From: G965207125 sp965207125
GTDB lineage: Bacteria > Pseudomonadota > Alphaproteobacteria > Puniceispirillales > UBA1172
Reading direction: 5' to 3'
NCBI GenBank assembly: GCA_965207125.1
Contig: OZ242263.1
Location: 620,001-684,000 of the forward strand
Length of the DNA: 64,000 nt
A model generated the notes under the pieces. That model ran no database searches. It saw only the letters and a program-made list of their open reading frames with translations, and was not told where the DNA came from. The translations under genes and the position numbers were made by a program. Below, in pieces: positions 9,145 to 19,651 of the stretch; position 1 is the first letter of the stretch, and each line of letters opens with the position of its first letter.

Positions 9145-10101
9145 CTATCCACCGCGCTTTTTAAGTGTTTTCGCCGTTTCAATGATCGTATACGCCATCC
9201 GCGCTGAGGCGGCATCGATCATCTGGCCTTCGTATCTTGCTACGCCCAAGCCTTTGGATTCAGCATCTTCAAGCGCTTTGATCATCGCTTCGGCTTTGGC
9301 CACCTCGCTGGAGGACGGGGAAAAGATCTCATGAGCCAGGGCGATTTGCGATGGATGTATCGCCCACTTTCCTACCATACCAAGTGCTCGTGCTCGCCTG
9401 GCCACCTCAAGATACCCTTCGGGGTTATTAAAATCACCAAACGCACTATCGATCGGCATAAGTCCGTTCGCATGACACGCCGCGACCATGGCTGAGAGCT
9501 GATAATGCCAAATATCGGCGGAATAGCCGCTCACCGCACCACCAATAGAAGTGGTTGGAATCTGAACGCTCGCTGCGTAATCCCCCGCGCCAAAATGAAG
9601 TGCCTCCAGCCTGTCCGTGCCAACATGCCGATTATAAGCCGCGATCTTGCTGAGGTTGACAATGCCAGAAGCTGTCTCGATGAGGCCTTCGAGCCTGACT
9701 GTCTTATCAAATTTCATCGCACGGCTGATCTGGGTAACCAAAACATCCACCGCATAAATATCAGAACGTGAGCCAAGTTTAGGAATAATCACCGTGTCAA
9801 GATGCGCCCCGGCCTTCTCCAAAACCGTCACAATATCCTGATACATCCATTCAGTATCAAGACCATTGACACGAATTGAAATAGACTTGCCAGCCCCGTG
9901 CCAATCCATTTCAGTCAGCGCCTTGATCGCATTGCTTCGCGCCTCACCCAAGGCCGCAGGGACGACCGAATCTTCTAGATCAAGAAAAACTGCATCAGCA
10001 TCTGAATTCAATGCCTTACTGATCATCTTCATCGAAGTGGCTGGCACTGATAAAAGGCAACGTCGCGGGTGTTGTGGAGGGGTAGGATATATACGCATCA
10101 T
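9145..10101 (-). CDS. HpcH/HpaI aldolase/citrate lyase family CoA-ester lyase
   Basis: A 318-residue TIM-barrel protein of the CitE / malyl-CoA lyase family, which cleaves or forms CoA esters such as malyl-CoA or citramalyl-CoA. Family signs are RRCLLSVPATSMKMISKAL at the N-terminus, VFLDLEDSV, the metal-ligand segments LIETASGIVNL and LHFGAGDYAAS, and GKWAIHPSQIALAHE towards the end. The last box (product-site WAIHP) is typical of this family. The substrate cannot be told from sequence alone, and no partner gene of the ethylmalonyl-CoA or citrate lyase pathway is beside it. It may start at either of two adjacent ATG codons. Confidence 0.88.
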   Translation of the reverse strand: MMRIYPTPPQHPRRCLLSVPATSMKMISKALNSDADAVFLDLEDSVVPAALGEARSNAIKALTEMDWHGAGKSISIRVNGLDTEWMYQDIVTVLEKAGAHLDTVIIPKLGSRSDIYAVDVLVTQISRAMKFDKTVRLEGLIETASGIVNLSKIAAYNRHVGTDRLEALHFGAGDYAASVQIPTTSIGGAVSGYSADIWHYQLSAMVAACHANGLMPIDSAFGDFNNPEGYLEVARRARALGMVGKWAIHPSQIALAHEIFSPSSSEVAKAEAMIKALEDAESKGLGVARYEGQMIDAASARMAYTIIETAKTLKKRGG

Positions 10102-10146
10102 GGCGTTTATATCCTACCATAATCAAAAAAATGCACTACAGAATTT

Positions 10147-11178
10147 TTACCAATCGACTCTGTCGATGATTTTCTGCGCGGCCGGAGAGTGTTTAGCCAC
10201 CGTGCTGATCGGCAGATCATCGGTAATAAACCTGCCCCATGATCTGATTTCAGCGTTAGGCGCGACCTCCGGGTTGACCGGATATTCGTAATTCGCCGAG
10301 GTGTAGAGCATTTGTGCTTTCTCACCGGTCAGCCATTCGAGAAAAGCAACCGCATCATTCTTGCGTTTGGACGTCTTAACCACTCCTGCGCCCGATATAT
10401 TGACGTGCTGTCCTCTATCCGCTTGGTTAAGAAACACGATACGGACCGCCTTAGCCCATTTTTTCTGCTCAGGCTTAGTGCGGTTGAACTTCATCAGTCC
10501 GTAATAATAGGTGTTAATCAGCGCGACATCACAGAGGCCCGAATAAATCGCCTCAGCCTGAGCACGATCATTGCCTTGCGGACGCCGCGCCAGATTAGCC
10601 ACCAACTTCCTTGCCCAGTCTTCGGCCTTCGCCTCGCCATGATGCGCGATGAGTGACGCCAGTAGGGCGCGGTTATAAACATGGCTACCGGCGCGGGTGC
10701 AAATCCGGCCTTTCCATTTCGGAGCAGCCAAATCCTCAAGCCGTGTAATCTCGCCTTGTGTTGTTCGTTCGGTTGAAACAACAACAACTCGTGCGCGCTG
10801 GGATAGAGCAAACCAATATCCCTTATCATCACGCAGACGCGCGGGGATATTTGCGTTGAGCACTGGCGAGTTTATTTGCGCGAGCAAGCCTAACTCATCC
10901 AGTTCCTCAAGACGTGCGATATCGACTGTTAGAATCAGGTCAGCAGGCGAAGTCTCGCCTTCTGCTGCGAGCCGTTGCGCGAGCCCTTTCGGGGCATGAA
11001 CGATATTAAATTTTGTTCCCGTTTCAGCCGTATAAGCATTGAGTATTGGTTTGATCAGCTGGGGCGAACGATAGGAATAGATATTGAGTTCAGCCGCTAT
11101 CGCGCTCGTTGAGAATGCAAACAATATTAATATGATAGATGCGAGAGCATGCGTGAGGCTTGACAGTTTTGATAACAT
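10147..11178 (-). CDS. Periplasmic iron(III) ABC transporter substrate-binding protein
   Basis: Class similar to FutA/FbpA/AfuA, which bind ferric iron in the periplasm through several tyrosines. A signal peptide is clear: basic start, hydrophobic LASIILILFAFS, cleavage near SAIAA-EL. The mature part begins LNIYSYRSPQLIKP and contains the iron-ligand box INTYYYGLM. I chose ATG 11178 (343 residues) because GGAGAAG lies just upstream; an upstream in-frame start at 11265 would read through the operator. No permease or ATPase gene follows; the gene is alone, convergent or tail-to-tail with neighbours. Fur control is inferred from the box at 11211-11229. Confidence 0.92.
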   Translation of the reverse strand: MLSKLSSLTHALASIILILFAFSTSAIAAELNIYSYRSPQLIKPILNAYTAETGTKFNIVHAPKGLAQRLAAEGETSPADLILTVDIARLEELDELGLLAQINSPVLNANIPARLRDDKGYWFALSQRARVVVVSTERTTQGEITRLEDLAAPKWKGRICTRAGSHVYNRALLASLIAHHGEAKAEDWARKLVANLARRPQGNDRAQAEAIYSGLCDVALINTYYYGLMKFNRTKPEQKKWAKAVRIVFLNQADRGQHVNISGAGVVKTSKRKNDAVAFLEWLTGEKAQMLYTSANYEYPVNPEVAPNAEIRSWGRFITDDLPISTVAKHSPAAQKIIDRVDW

Positions 11179-11201
11179 CTTCTTCTCCGGCATCACAGAA
11201 T

Positions 11202-11265
11202 AATGATATTGATATTGATAATCAATCTCAATATCATTAAAGGTGATGAGCACCAATACTGTCAA
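11202..11265 (-). promoter_or_regulatory. Promoter with overlapping Fur-box-like operator for the iron-binding protein gene
   Basis: On the minus strand TTGACA (11265-11260) and TTTAAT (11241-11236) are 18 bases apart. Immediately downstream, GATATTGATAATCAATCTC (11211-11229, as read on plus) matches the classical 19-base Fur consensus at 16 positions by my count. Two palindromes are nested: ATTGAT-A-ATCAAT (11214-11226) and the perfect 11-base arms AATGATATTGA (11202-11212) and TCAATATCATT (11228-11238). Binding there would cover the start site, as expected for iron repression. In alphaproteobacteria Irr or RirA could instead be the regulator; the match to Fur is the closest. Confidence 0.8.
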
Positions 11266-11326
11266 GTAGTTTTTTAAGACTTATTACTCTTTGGAATGAG
11301 GCAAAAGGTAGCACTCTCAGGCAGAG

Positions 11327-14300
11327 TTAGATAATATCGAAATCGGGTGGGGCTAAGGACTCGCCGCCAATCTCATCAACTCCAATGATTTCCACGACAA
11401 CCGTTATTGAATCTCGATTATTGTTGCCATCACGCGCCCAGAACGTCAGCACATCATAGGCTTTCTCACCCTCAGTCAGTGCATTAATGTTCTCATAATT
11501 AAGATCATTACGTGAAAAAGGTGCATAGTAATAGATCAATTCGACGGGGTCGCCCAAATGCTTGTCGCTGCCGGGCTCTCTTCCGATAAAAAATGTGCCG
11601 TATTGACCATCAATACTGATATCTATGCTAGTGATCAGATCGGAGCGATTGATGAAACTTGTTTCAAACTCGTCGCGAGCGCGTGCTACTTCAGTGATCG
11701 GAGTGTTATTACTGTCTTTGTTACCGCCCCTCACACCTGCCCAAATCGAGACCGAATTTCGCGTTGATATTACATCATCAGCACTCCCTGGGTTCAAGTC
11801 AGGGTCATCAACATAAACTATGCGGTTTTGTGTTGATTGACCATCTTCGATGACGGTTAATGTATCTACATCCTCGCCGTTCAGTTGCTGATATGTCAGC
11901 GTTGGCGGCTGTGATGGTGCGTTCCGATCAAGCACAATAATATCAAAACTATACTGGATAAACCTGCCGTCACTATACACACCATTGACGATGATCGTAT
12001 GAATTCCAATCTCAGTAGGCCTGCCAGTAAATTTCCCTTCTTCGGCATCAAAACTGATCCCTGCAGGAAGCGGTGTATCCAGTTCGAAAACCCGTGTGGC
12101 GCCAGGCTCACCCAAGAAGCTAAACTCTTCGAAAACCACTGACACATTAATATTCTCGATCCTACTGCCAAAATACAGAGCTTGGTCTGAAGCGAAAGCA
12201 AAGTCCAGAACGTTGATCGTCAATTCACCATCCGTTGAGGTTTCTTCACCATCAAACACCCGATAAACTAGTCTCATAGTGCCCGTGAAATGCTTGTCAG
12301 GGCGCAATACCAACCCGTCCAGTTTCTCTAACGTCACGTAAATATAACCATCGATTGTGGGCGCGCTATCACGGCCGCCAAGTCCGGGGATATCATCGGT
12401 CAACGGCGTACCGCCACCAAACACAATCTGGCCATTCACTATCTCATCATATTTGAAATAAACCCCATGCAAAGCCGATACTGGTTGGTTGTTACCATTA
12501 CCCCCTCTGTCAATAAAGCCGAAAAACTTAGCCAGTTCATCTGGTGTGTCAGGGAAAGCAACGTCTATATTTCTGTCTACCGTGAATTCTGACGAAACCG
12601 CTATGGGTTGCCCGTTTTTGACCAATTGCGCTAGATTAAGATATTCTTTGACCGCTACATCTAAGGCCTTGATCGCCTCGTTACGTGCGCTTGTTTCTTT
12701 ATCATCGCTTGGCGAGGTGGTGGGATTAGGGTCATCCAGATAATCGCGCACAAATCTCGCTATCGTGATCGGGTTTGCCTTATAAAGAGGATGATCCCTC
12801 GCTTCTATCAAAGCGATCATTGTCCTGATTTCGATCAAAGAAACCACCGCCTTGCTGATTAATTCTTTTTTCTCGAAGTTCGGATCGCCTACGTCAGGTG
12901 TCTCGTAATTCTCCACATTGAGAATATCAGCAACTGTGACTTTTTGGTCCGAGCCAAAAATCAGATCAAGAACATCTTGTTCGGTTTTAATTCCGGCCGG
13001 CCGGCCCCCTGAATTAAGAACAGTGACGATGGCATGGGTGATCGGACTGGCTATGCCACCCTTACCATTATCGAGCGAGCGGTATCTGCCTTCTAAAATC
13101 TCACCGGTTGCCAGATTAACTGCGCCCTCGACCTCGACACGAAAGGCGCGTCCGAGATATTCCTCAGGAAATGAGACAACAATGCCATCACCATCGGTGA
13201 TATAGCGCGGGCGGTTTGTGACAGAGCTTTTTTGACTTCGTATTTCATCTTTATCGATATTACCGTCTCCATTAATATCAAAAAAGACTTCCCCGCCGCT
13301 GACAGGACCGTCCGAAGCTAACACGGTGGGTACTGTAGTTACCGTGATGATTAACTTGGTATCCCCAGAGGCATCCTCGCCGTCCCAAACCTGATAAACC
13401 AGTTCCAAAATACCATTGAAATCAGCGGGCGGATGCAATTTCAACCCGCCTAGATTAGCCAGCGTCACGTAAATATAGCCAGGTTTTTCCGGCGCAGCTG
13501 TCTCGGTTGCACCTGCATCAAACGCAGTGTCATCATCCTGCAACAACTCGCCGTTAATGATCGAAGACAGTTTGATATAAACACCTTTGAAAGCCGATGG
13601 GGGTTGCCCAGTACGATTACCATCATGGTCAGAAAAGCCAAACAATATCGCCAACTCTTGTGCTGTATCGGGAAACGCGTAATCAGTATCCTCATCGATC
13701 GTCTGGGGCACCGGCTTCGTGATAGGCGTATAATCCACCACGATCGTAATAGTAAACGTCCTCTCAGCCATCTCCGTTCCATCATCCGCCGTAATCGTGA
13801 TCTTGTAATTGCCAGCAGAAAGATCGTTATTCAGCGTGCCGGTGATCCCTGTGGCTTCGCTATAAGCCAGTCCGATATCGGCTTCGGTGGTTCCATCATC
13901 CTCAAAGAACACCACCGTAATGTCCAAGTCATCGCCGTCAGCATCAGTGAAAAGACTTTTCAGAATATCCGGTTCAATCGTCGTGAACGTAGTCCCTAAC
14001 CTCTTGGTTTGATCAAGGAGAGGCACTTCACTAGCCACAGGGGCATCATTCACCTCAGCTATATTAATAATCAATTCTGCGTCCGATGAGACCGCCTCAC
14101 CGTCCCAAACCCGATAAACCAGTGCTAAATCGCCATTGAAATTAGGAGCAGGGGTAATCTTTAAATTATCAAGATTATCAAACGTCACGTAAACATAGCC
14201 ATCGATTGTGGGCGCGCTATCACGGCCGCTAAGATCCGTGTCTGCAACGACCTGGATGTTATCATCGAGCCACAACGAGGCGTTTTCAATGGCTATCCTG

Positions 14301-17300
14301 ATATAAACGCCTCTGAAAGACGATGTATCAGCTGCAGGATCATTGCCCCCCGGGTCGCGGAAACCAAAGAACCCAGTCAAAGCCTCGAGCGTATCAGGGA
14401 ATGCGTAATCAGTGTCCTCCACACCATCAACGCTCGTCGGAGTCGGAGTCGCGATCGGCTTACCGCCCTTAACCGCATTAACCTCAGCAACACGAGCATC
14501 AACAGTAGCCTTGAGATCTGCGACGCTGGAATCATCAGGCAAGTCCACCAAAGTCTTGAGCGCAGAGACAATTTCAACCTTGGTGGTAGAGCCATCGCCA
14601 TCACCGTCAGTCAAATCATCATTCTCTTTAATCTCGGTCAGGGCTATAGCGGCCCTGCTGATTAGATCTTTTTTATTATTCTCTGGCGTATCGGTATCGG
14701 CTGGTATTTCATAATTCGCCGCAGCGAGAACATCGGCGAGTGTGACCTCATCATCACCAAAAATCTCATCCAAAACCTCTTGCTCCGTGGTCGGCGTACC
14801 AACCTGACCCTCTACCTCTTCAAGGTAGGTGACAATCAGGTCAGTGATCGGAGTCGCTATCCCGCCTCGGCCCTCATCAAGCGAGCGAAACGCGCCTTCT
14901 AAACGCTCACCACTATCAATGTCATAAGCACTCCCCACAACAGCAACAAAGGCGCGACCGACATATTGCTCGGGAAATGAGACACTGCCATCATCACCCG
15001 TGATATAGAGTGAACGACCGCTTGCATCACGCTGGGCGTCTTTTTCAACATCGCTGACCTCACCGTCATCATCTATATCAAAAAAGACTTCCGCACCGGT
15101 GACAGGACCGTCGATAACTGAGATGCTGTTAGAGAAGGGTAGAACCACAAAATCAATGCTGCTCTCACCAAAGAGACGCGGCAAAACCTCATCCAGATTC
15201 TTGAATGCTGTGAGGCCGCCGTCAAAGTTATTCGCAACATTCTCCGCCCCGCCCAGAATCTCAACCAAATCGTCAAGACCAAGACGTTCATCAAAAGTGA
15301 TCTGTACCACAGGGCTAGAAATCCGCCCACCGCCGAAAAATGTTCCTTCCTTGAAGTGTAACAACACACCATCAAAATAGAAGGCGCTATTCTCATCAAA
15401 TCCCCACACCATGGTGACGATAAAGGCGTCATCATCGGTTAAAGCCTCACCATCTGCGCCTTTGAGACTACCCAGAAACTCTTCCAAATTAGCAAATTGA
15501 CGACTGTCCTGCACAACGAATGTCACTTTATCTTGTCCGCGTTTGAAACCCACAATCTCATCACCGCCATCAATACCAACACCATCATAACCGAACGTAT
15601 AAAGCACTTCATCGGCGCCTGCGTCTTCTTCTACGTTATTGACTGTGCGGGTAAGAATAATCTTATCATCGCCCGCGCCGCCATCTATTTGATCATTACC
15701 TGCGCCGCCAGTGATGAGGTCACTGCCATCTCCTCCGTTTATCTTCTGCGGGGCCATCTCGTCGAAGAGGTCTATCACGTTGTCTTGGGCTGGGGTCTCA
15801 TCCTCAAAAACTTCTCGCGAGGTGATCTGGAGGGTCTCCTCAATGTCAGCCTCTCCATCTGAAATTGTGAAGGACAGCGGGTTGCTTTGTGATGTAGAAG
15901 GATTGCCAACATCTGGCACATAGGTTATGAGCCCGTTGTTAATATCCGCCTGGGTGAAGGTCTCACCGTTATTGAGTTGAGTCCCACTCTTCAACAGCCT
16001 GCCTGCATCCGGCAGAGTGGTAATGGTGTATACTAGCAACGTTGGGTCGGATTGATTTTCAGACGTTATCTTCAAGATTGTCTCATCAATAGTGATATTC
16101 GTTGCATCGGGATTATAAGTGAGGCTGTTACGCTGAATTATGGGTATGGCCGAAAAGATATTAATATTAAGGTCAAATGTCGCCTCAACCGTTGCGCCAC
16201 TCTTATCGGTCGCTACGATTTTGATCACGTAAGTGCCAGTTTCGGTCACCGAGCCAGTGATTTCATCTTCGTCAGAGTCATAAGTAAGCCCGATCGTGCT
16301 CAACGCCGCACCATCATCAAGCGTCACCGTAAAAGTCAATTCATCGCCCTCATCAACATCAGTGAACCGATCGCTTAGATTGCTCAGAGTAAACTGTTTA
16401 CCTGTCGGCCTCTTACTATTAAAGAACTCCGCACTAACCACAGGGGCATCATTCGCGCCAGTAATCGTGATGGTCACCTCAAAGGTCGCACCCCCGGCAC
16501 TAAAGGTGAAGGTTTCAGTTGCCGTTTGCTGATCACCTAACGCCTCCGCCCTGTCATCTAGTGTGTAAGTCCAAATCGTCCCATCAAACGCCATCACGCC
16601 GTATGTGCCTGTGCTCGTGCCCGGGCTATCAGTGGTTTCTTTGGATACAAGCGTGATCGTATTACCGGGGGGAGTGAGCGTTCCCGTGTTATCATCACCG
16701 GGAGCACCACCTTCGGTCACCGAGCCTGTTTCATCACCAGAGATTGGCACGATCTCAAAATAAGAGTCTGGCAAGTCATCAGGACCGATAATACTGATAA
16801 AACCCCCGTCATCCAGAGCGGCGTCATAACCCGGCCTGCCGAATCCACCGAACAGACTACTCAACTGAGCAACAGTAGAAATAGTATACTCGGAAAAATT
16901 AGTTCCCCCAGTGAGAGTATCCCAAACCGCCATGTCATTCAAAGCCTCAGAGGTCACACGGTCAAAGTTAATTATAAGCAGGCGTCCTGCTCCAACAGAT
17001 GTCAGTCCTCCATCGACTGTACCGCCTACTTGAAAAAGTATCTGTATAAAATACCTTGCACCAGCATCTAATTCGCTGGAACTTAAATTACGATCATCAT
17101 CGGCGTCGCCGTTAATACCTAGTTTAAAAACACCTTTTGTTAGGCTATCGAAAAAACCAGCAAGGGTCGTGGGGGATCCGTTAACATCGAGAATAACCAA
17201 TTTATCCTCACCGGGGGTAAATTCTATAACCGTATCGTCGCCATCCTCGGCTTTAAGCCTCCGGTGAGTGTCGCTACTATTAATACGATAAACCACGGTA

Positions 17301-19267
17301 TCTGTACCGCCCGCGCTCAGATCTATTCTATCGACACCATATCCGCCGACAAGCAGGTCATCACCGCTACCTCCTTTGAGGGTATCTCTAGAATTGAAGC
17401 CAAAAATAGCCTGATTATCACTCGTACTCGCATCTCCAAGACTACCATCTTCACCATTAGTACCAAATACATCGGTTCTGCCGCTAATGGTAATAGTGAC
17501 TATTTGAGTTTTCGCACGGCCACTAGCGAGATTTACATCCACTACAAAGGTATCGGTGAGAGTATCACCGCTATTGAGCGCTCTCACATCGGCATTTCCG
17601 TTATCTAGCGTGTACACCCACTCGCCATCATCATCGATAGAGGCTGTACCATAAGTGCCTTGAGTAGAGATGGTGAACGGAGTTGTCGAGGCGAGCAAAG
17701 TATCATCATTGACATCAAGATCGCCACTAGTCGATAGATCACCTTCATAGGCCGTATTCCCAACAACCTCTCGCGAGGTGATCTCGAGGGTTTGCTCCTC
17801 AAGGGTAGCCACTCCATCTGAAATTGTGAAGGACAGCGGGTTGCTTTGTGATGTATGAGGACTGCTAACATTTGGCACATAGGTTATGAGCCCGTTGTTA
17901 ATATCCGCCTGGGTGAAGGTATCACCGTTATTGAGTGGAGTCCCACTCTTCAATAGCATGCCTGCATCCGGCAGAGTGGTAATGGTGTATACTAGCAATG
18001 TTGGGTCAGATTCATTTCCAGAGGCAACCTTCAGCATTGTCTCATCAATAGTGATACTCGTTGCATCGGGGTTATAAGTGAGGCTGTTACGCAGAATTAT
18101 GGGTATGTCCCCCAAGATATTAAGCTCAAATGTCGCCTCAACCGTTGCGCCACTCTTATCGGTCGCTACGATTTTGATCACGTAAGCGCCAGTTTCGGTC
18201 AGCGTGCCAGTGATTTCATCTTCGTCAGAGTCATAAGTAAGCCCGATCGTGCTCAACGCCACACCATCATCAAGCGTCACCTCAAAAGTCAATTCATCAC
18301 CCTCATCAACATCAGTGAACCGGTCGCTTAGATTGGTCAGAATAAACTGTCCACCTGCCGCACCCACTCTAGTAAAGAACTCCCCGCTAACCGTAGGGGC
18401 ATCATTCACGCCAGCAATCGTGATGGTCACGTCGAAGGTGGCCGTCCCGGCGGCAAAAGTGAATACTTCATTTACTGTCTGTCCGGCTGCCAAATTTTGC
18501 GTTGCTTCATTAGCGTTACCCAATACGTAAACCCATTCGCTACTGCTCGCATCAAACCTCATACTGCCGTATTGAGTGTTGCCACTCCCATCAGGACTGA
18601 GTGAGACGCCATTGCCGCCTTGAAGGGCGATGGTGAGACCCTCGGATGCAGTGAGCGTCCCACGGACGGAACTGCTAGATTGATCATCTTCGGTAACCGA
18701 ACCCGTCTCAGTGCCCGTAATCATCGGTCCTTGCACACCGCTCGGACCTGACGCATCACCGGTGATGTCCGGATGGGAAGCATCAGAGGCCGCAAAGCCG
18801 TCCTCATAAGCGGTAAAAAAATCTTCAGCAGATATAGGGGCCATTCTCGTAACATCACCCAAATGCTGGAACGTGAAACTCGCCGGATTCCTAAGCGTGA
18901 TTGTCTTACCGCTAGACAAGGTCATAACATACTGGACAACAGAAGCCCCCTCTGACCCAGCTTGCCTCTCAATCGAGGTGATGACAACATCCCTCTCAAA
19001 GACAATCACATTGGCTCCGCTATCGTCATTGATCGTGACCGTATTAGCATCGCTTGTGATTAAAAACTCATCAGCATCCCCGCCGCCAGTGAGTTCAGTA
19101 TCAGGGGTATTGTCGTCAATAATTATTCGGTTTGGCTCCGCATTGTCCGGATTAATCTCAGGCTCCGCGCGAGTTACGCCATCATTGTTGGTTGTTAAAT
19201 ACCATCCAGCGGCGAATGTTTCGCTATCAGTGGGGACAAAATAACGGAGTTTTTTAAGCTCAGTCAC
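11327..19267 (-). CDS. Giant VCBS/cadherin-like/RTX secreted protein (giant gene 1)
   Basis: 2,646 residues, very acidic, almost free of cysteine, no signal peptide. From the N-terminus: a conserved head (about 1-165) also found in giant gene 2; VCBS and CADG cadherin-like repeats; a CSPG/cadherin-3 type repeat with NGDTFTQADINNGLITYVP (two copies); a block with a short RTX stretch GGSGDDLLVGGYG and GGFGRPGYDAALDDGGF; a module starting AGADEVLYTF (about nt 15,730-15,120) shared with the other large proteins; two copies of a domain with EF-hand-like DIDDDGEVSD or DINGDGNIDKDE; three copies of a 125-130 residue cadherin-like domain with AFPDT and YVYVT; and a CADG domain. It ends PPDFDII, acidic then hydrophobic, like type I secretion signals. 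The GTG start (19267) has AAGGATAG upstream. It is probably a secreted adhesin or matrix protein; the ligand is unknown. Confidence 0.85.
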   Translation of the reverse strand: MTELKKLRYFVPTDSETFAAGWYLTTNNDGVTRAEPEINPDNAEPNRIIIDDNTPDTELTGGGDADEFLITSDANTVTINDDSGANVIVFERDVVITSIERQAGSEGASVVQYVMTLSSGKTITLRNPASFTFQHLGDVTRMAPISAEDFFTAYEDGFAASDASHPDITGDASGPSGVQGPMITGTETGSVTEDDQSSSSVRGTLTASEGLTIALQGGNGVSLSPDGSGNTQYGSMRFDASSSEWVYVLGNANEATQNLAAGQTVNEVFTFAAGTATFDVTITIAGVNDAPTVSGEFFTRVGAAGGQFILTNLSDRFTDVDEGDELTFEVTLDDGVALSTIGLTYDSDEDEITGTLTETGAYVIKIVATDKSGATVEATFELNILGDIPIILRNSLTYNPDATSITIDETMLKVASGNESDPTLLVYTITTLPDAGMLLKSGTPLNNGDTFTQADINNGLITYVPNVSSPHTSQSNPLSFTISDGVATLEEQTLEITSREVVGNTAYEGDLSTSGDLDVNDDTLLASTTPFTISTQGTYGTASIDDDGEWVYTLDNGNADVRALNSGDTLTDTFVVDVNLASGRAKTQIVTITISGRTDVFGTNGEDGSLGDASTSDNQAIFGFNSRDTLKGGSGDDLLVGGYGVDRIDLSAGGTDTVVYRINSSDTHRRLKAEDGDDTVIEFTPGEDKLVILDVNGSPTTLAGFFDSLTKGVFKLGINGDADDDRNLSSSELDAGARYFIQILFQVGGTVDGGLTSVGAGRLLIINFDRVTSEALNDMAVWDTLTGGTNFSEYTISTVAQLSSLFGGFGRPGYDAALDDGGFISIIGPDDLPDSYFEIVPISGDETGSVTEGGAPGDDNTGTLTPPGNTITLVSKETTDSPGTSTGTYGVMAFDGTIWTYTLDDRAEALGDQQTATETFTFSAGGATFEVTITITGANDAPVVSAEFFNSKRPTGKQFTLSNLSDRFTDVDEGDELTFTVTLDDGAALSTIGLTYDSDEDEITGSVTETGTYVIKIVATDKSGATVEATFDLNINIFSAIPIIQRNSLTYNPDATNITIDETILKITSENQSDPTLLVYTITTLPDAGRLLKSGTQLNNGETFTQADINNGLITYVPDVGNPSTSQSNPLSFTISDGEADIEETLQITSREVFEDETPAQDNVIDLFDEMAPQKINGGDGSDLITGGAGNDQIDGGAGDDKIILTRTVNNVEEDAGADEVLYTFGYDGVGIDGGDEIVGFKRGQDKVTFVVQDSRQFANLEEFLGSLKGADGEALTDDDAFIVTMVWGFDENSAFYFDGVLLHFKEGTFFGGGRISSPVVQITFDERLGLDDLVEILGGAENVANNFDGGLTAFKNLDEVLPRLFGESSIDFVVLPFSNSISVIDGPVTGAEVFFDIDDDGEVSDVEKDAQRDASGRSLYITGDDGSVSFPEQYVGRAFVAVVGSAYDIDSGERLEGAFRSLDEGRGGIATPITDLIVTYLEEVEGQVGTPTTEQEVLDEIFGDDEVTLADVLAAANYEIPADTDTPENNKKDLISRAAIALTEIKENDDLTDGDGDGSTTKVEIVSALKTLVDLPDDSSVADLKATVDARVAEVNAVKGGKPIATPTPTSVDGVEDTDYAFPDTLEALTGFFGFRDPGGNDPAADTSSFRGVYIRIAIENASLWLDDNIQVVADTDLSGRDSAPTIDGYVYVTFDNLDNLKITPAPNFNGDLALVYRVWDGEAVSSDAELIINIAEVNDAPVASEVPLLDQTKRLGTTFTTIEPDILKSLFTDADGDDLDITVVFFEDDGTTEADIGLAYSEATGITGTLNNDLSAGNYKITITADDGTEMAERTFTITIVVDYTPITKPVPQTIDEDTDYAFPDTAQELAILFGFSDHDGNRTGQPPSAFKGVYIKLSSIINGELLQDDDTAFDAGATETAAPEKPGYIYVTLANLGGLKLHPPADFNGILELVYQVWDGEDASGDTKLIITVTTVPTVLASDGPVSGGEVFFDINGDGNIDKDEIRSQKSSVTNRPRYITDGDGIVVSFPEEYLGRAFRVEVEGAVNLATGEILEGRYRSLDNGKGGIASPITHAIVTVLNSGGRPAGIKTEQDVLDLIFGSDQKVTVADILNVENYETPDVGDPNFEKKELISKAVVSLIEIRTMIALIEARDHPLYKANPITIARFVRDYLDDPNPTTSPSDDKETSARNEAIKALDVAVKEYLNLAQLVKNGQPIAVSSEFTVDRNIDVAFPDTPDELAKFFGFIDRGGNGNNQPVSALHGVYFKYDEIVNGQIVFGGGTPLTDDIPGLGGRDSAPTIDGYIYVTLEKLDGLVLRPDKHFTGTMRLVYRVFDGEETSTDGELTINVLDFAFASDQALYFGSRIENINVSVVFEEFSFLGEPGATRVFELDTPLPAGISFDAEEGKFTGRPTEIGIHTIIVNGVYSDGRFIQYSFDIIVLDRNAPSQPPTLTYQQLNGEDVDTLTVIEDGQSTQNRIVYVDDPDLNPGSADDVISTRNSVSIWAGVRGGNKDSNNTPITEVARARDEFETSFINRSDLITSIDISIDGQYGTFFIGREPGSDKHLGDPVELIYYYAPFSRNDLNYENINALTEGEKAYDVLTFWARDGNNNRDSITVVVEIIGVDEIGGESLAPPDFDII
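12200..15110 (-). repeat. Internal duplications in giant gene 1: EF-hand-like domain x2 and 130-residue cadherin-like domain x3
   Basis: Two diverged copies of an EF-hand-containing domain lie at about 15,100-14,440 and 13,300-12,580 (both start GPV[TS]G[AG]EVFFDI and contain YITDGDG-like calcium loops). Three copies of a cadherin-like domain lie at about 14,440-14,050, 13,700-13,330 and 12,580-12,200 (shared AFPDT, GVY, YVYVT and LVYRVWDGE boxes). The copies differ at protein level, so these duplications are older than those in giant gene 2. Confidence 0.75.
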
Positions 19268-19282
19268 AGAAACTATCCTTTC

Positions 19283-19640
19283 CTAGGAAAAAACGGCCAA
19301 CATCAAAGCAGACTGACAAGGTAAAAAGCACGAAGCATCACTTAGCATAAAAGAGGGTTGAATAATATCATTTTTTCCAGAGTTTACCTCAAAACTAAAA
19401 TCCGCAAAATCAACCAGTTGCAGATGGTTACCAAGCACATTGATGATCGTATGATAAGCAGCAGTTTTCTCGCCAGTTGTGATTACCCGTTCGCCGGACA
19501 CTACTGTATCAAAGGCTATGTTTAGGCCAATCTGTGTGGACTTAAAGGATAGGTCAGAGTTACCGCTGGCAAAAAAACTTCCAAAAGAGCCACACTGTTG
19601 AAGATCGCGAGATGCTGGTTTTTATCGATGGCCTTATTCA
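19283..19640 (-). pseudogene. Decayed gene remnant between nadK and giant gene 1
   Basis: The 384-base gap between nadK and giant gene 1 holds protein-like sequence in two minus-strand frames that join near 19,560: one reads ESLLNKAIDKNQHLAIFNSV, the next GLNIAFDTVVSGERVITTGE and on to LVDFADFSFEVNSGKNDII. No start codon opens the first frame, so the gene appears dead. I do not recognise the family. A second relic of it lies at about 20,830-20,900 (finding below). Confidence 0.4.
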
Positions 19641-19651
19641 AAAGACTCTCA

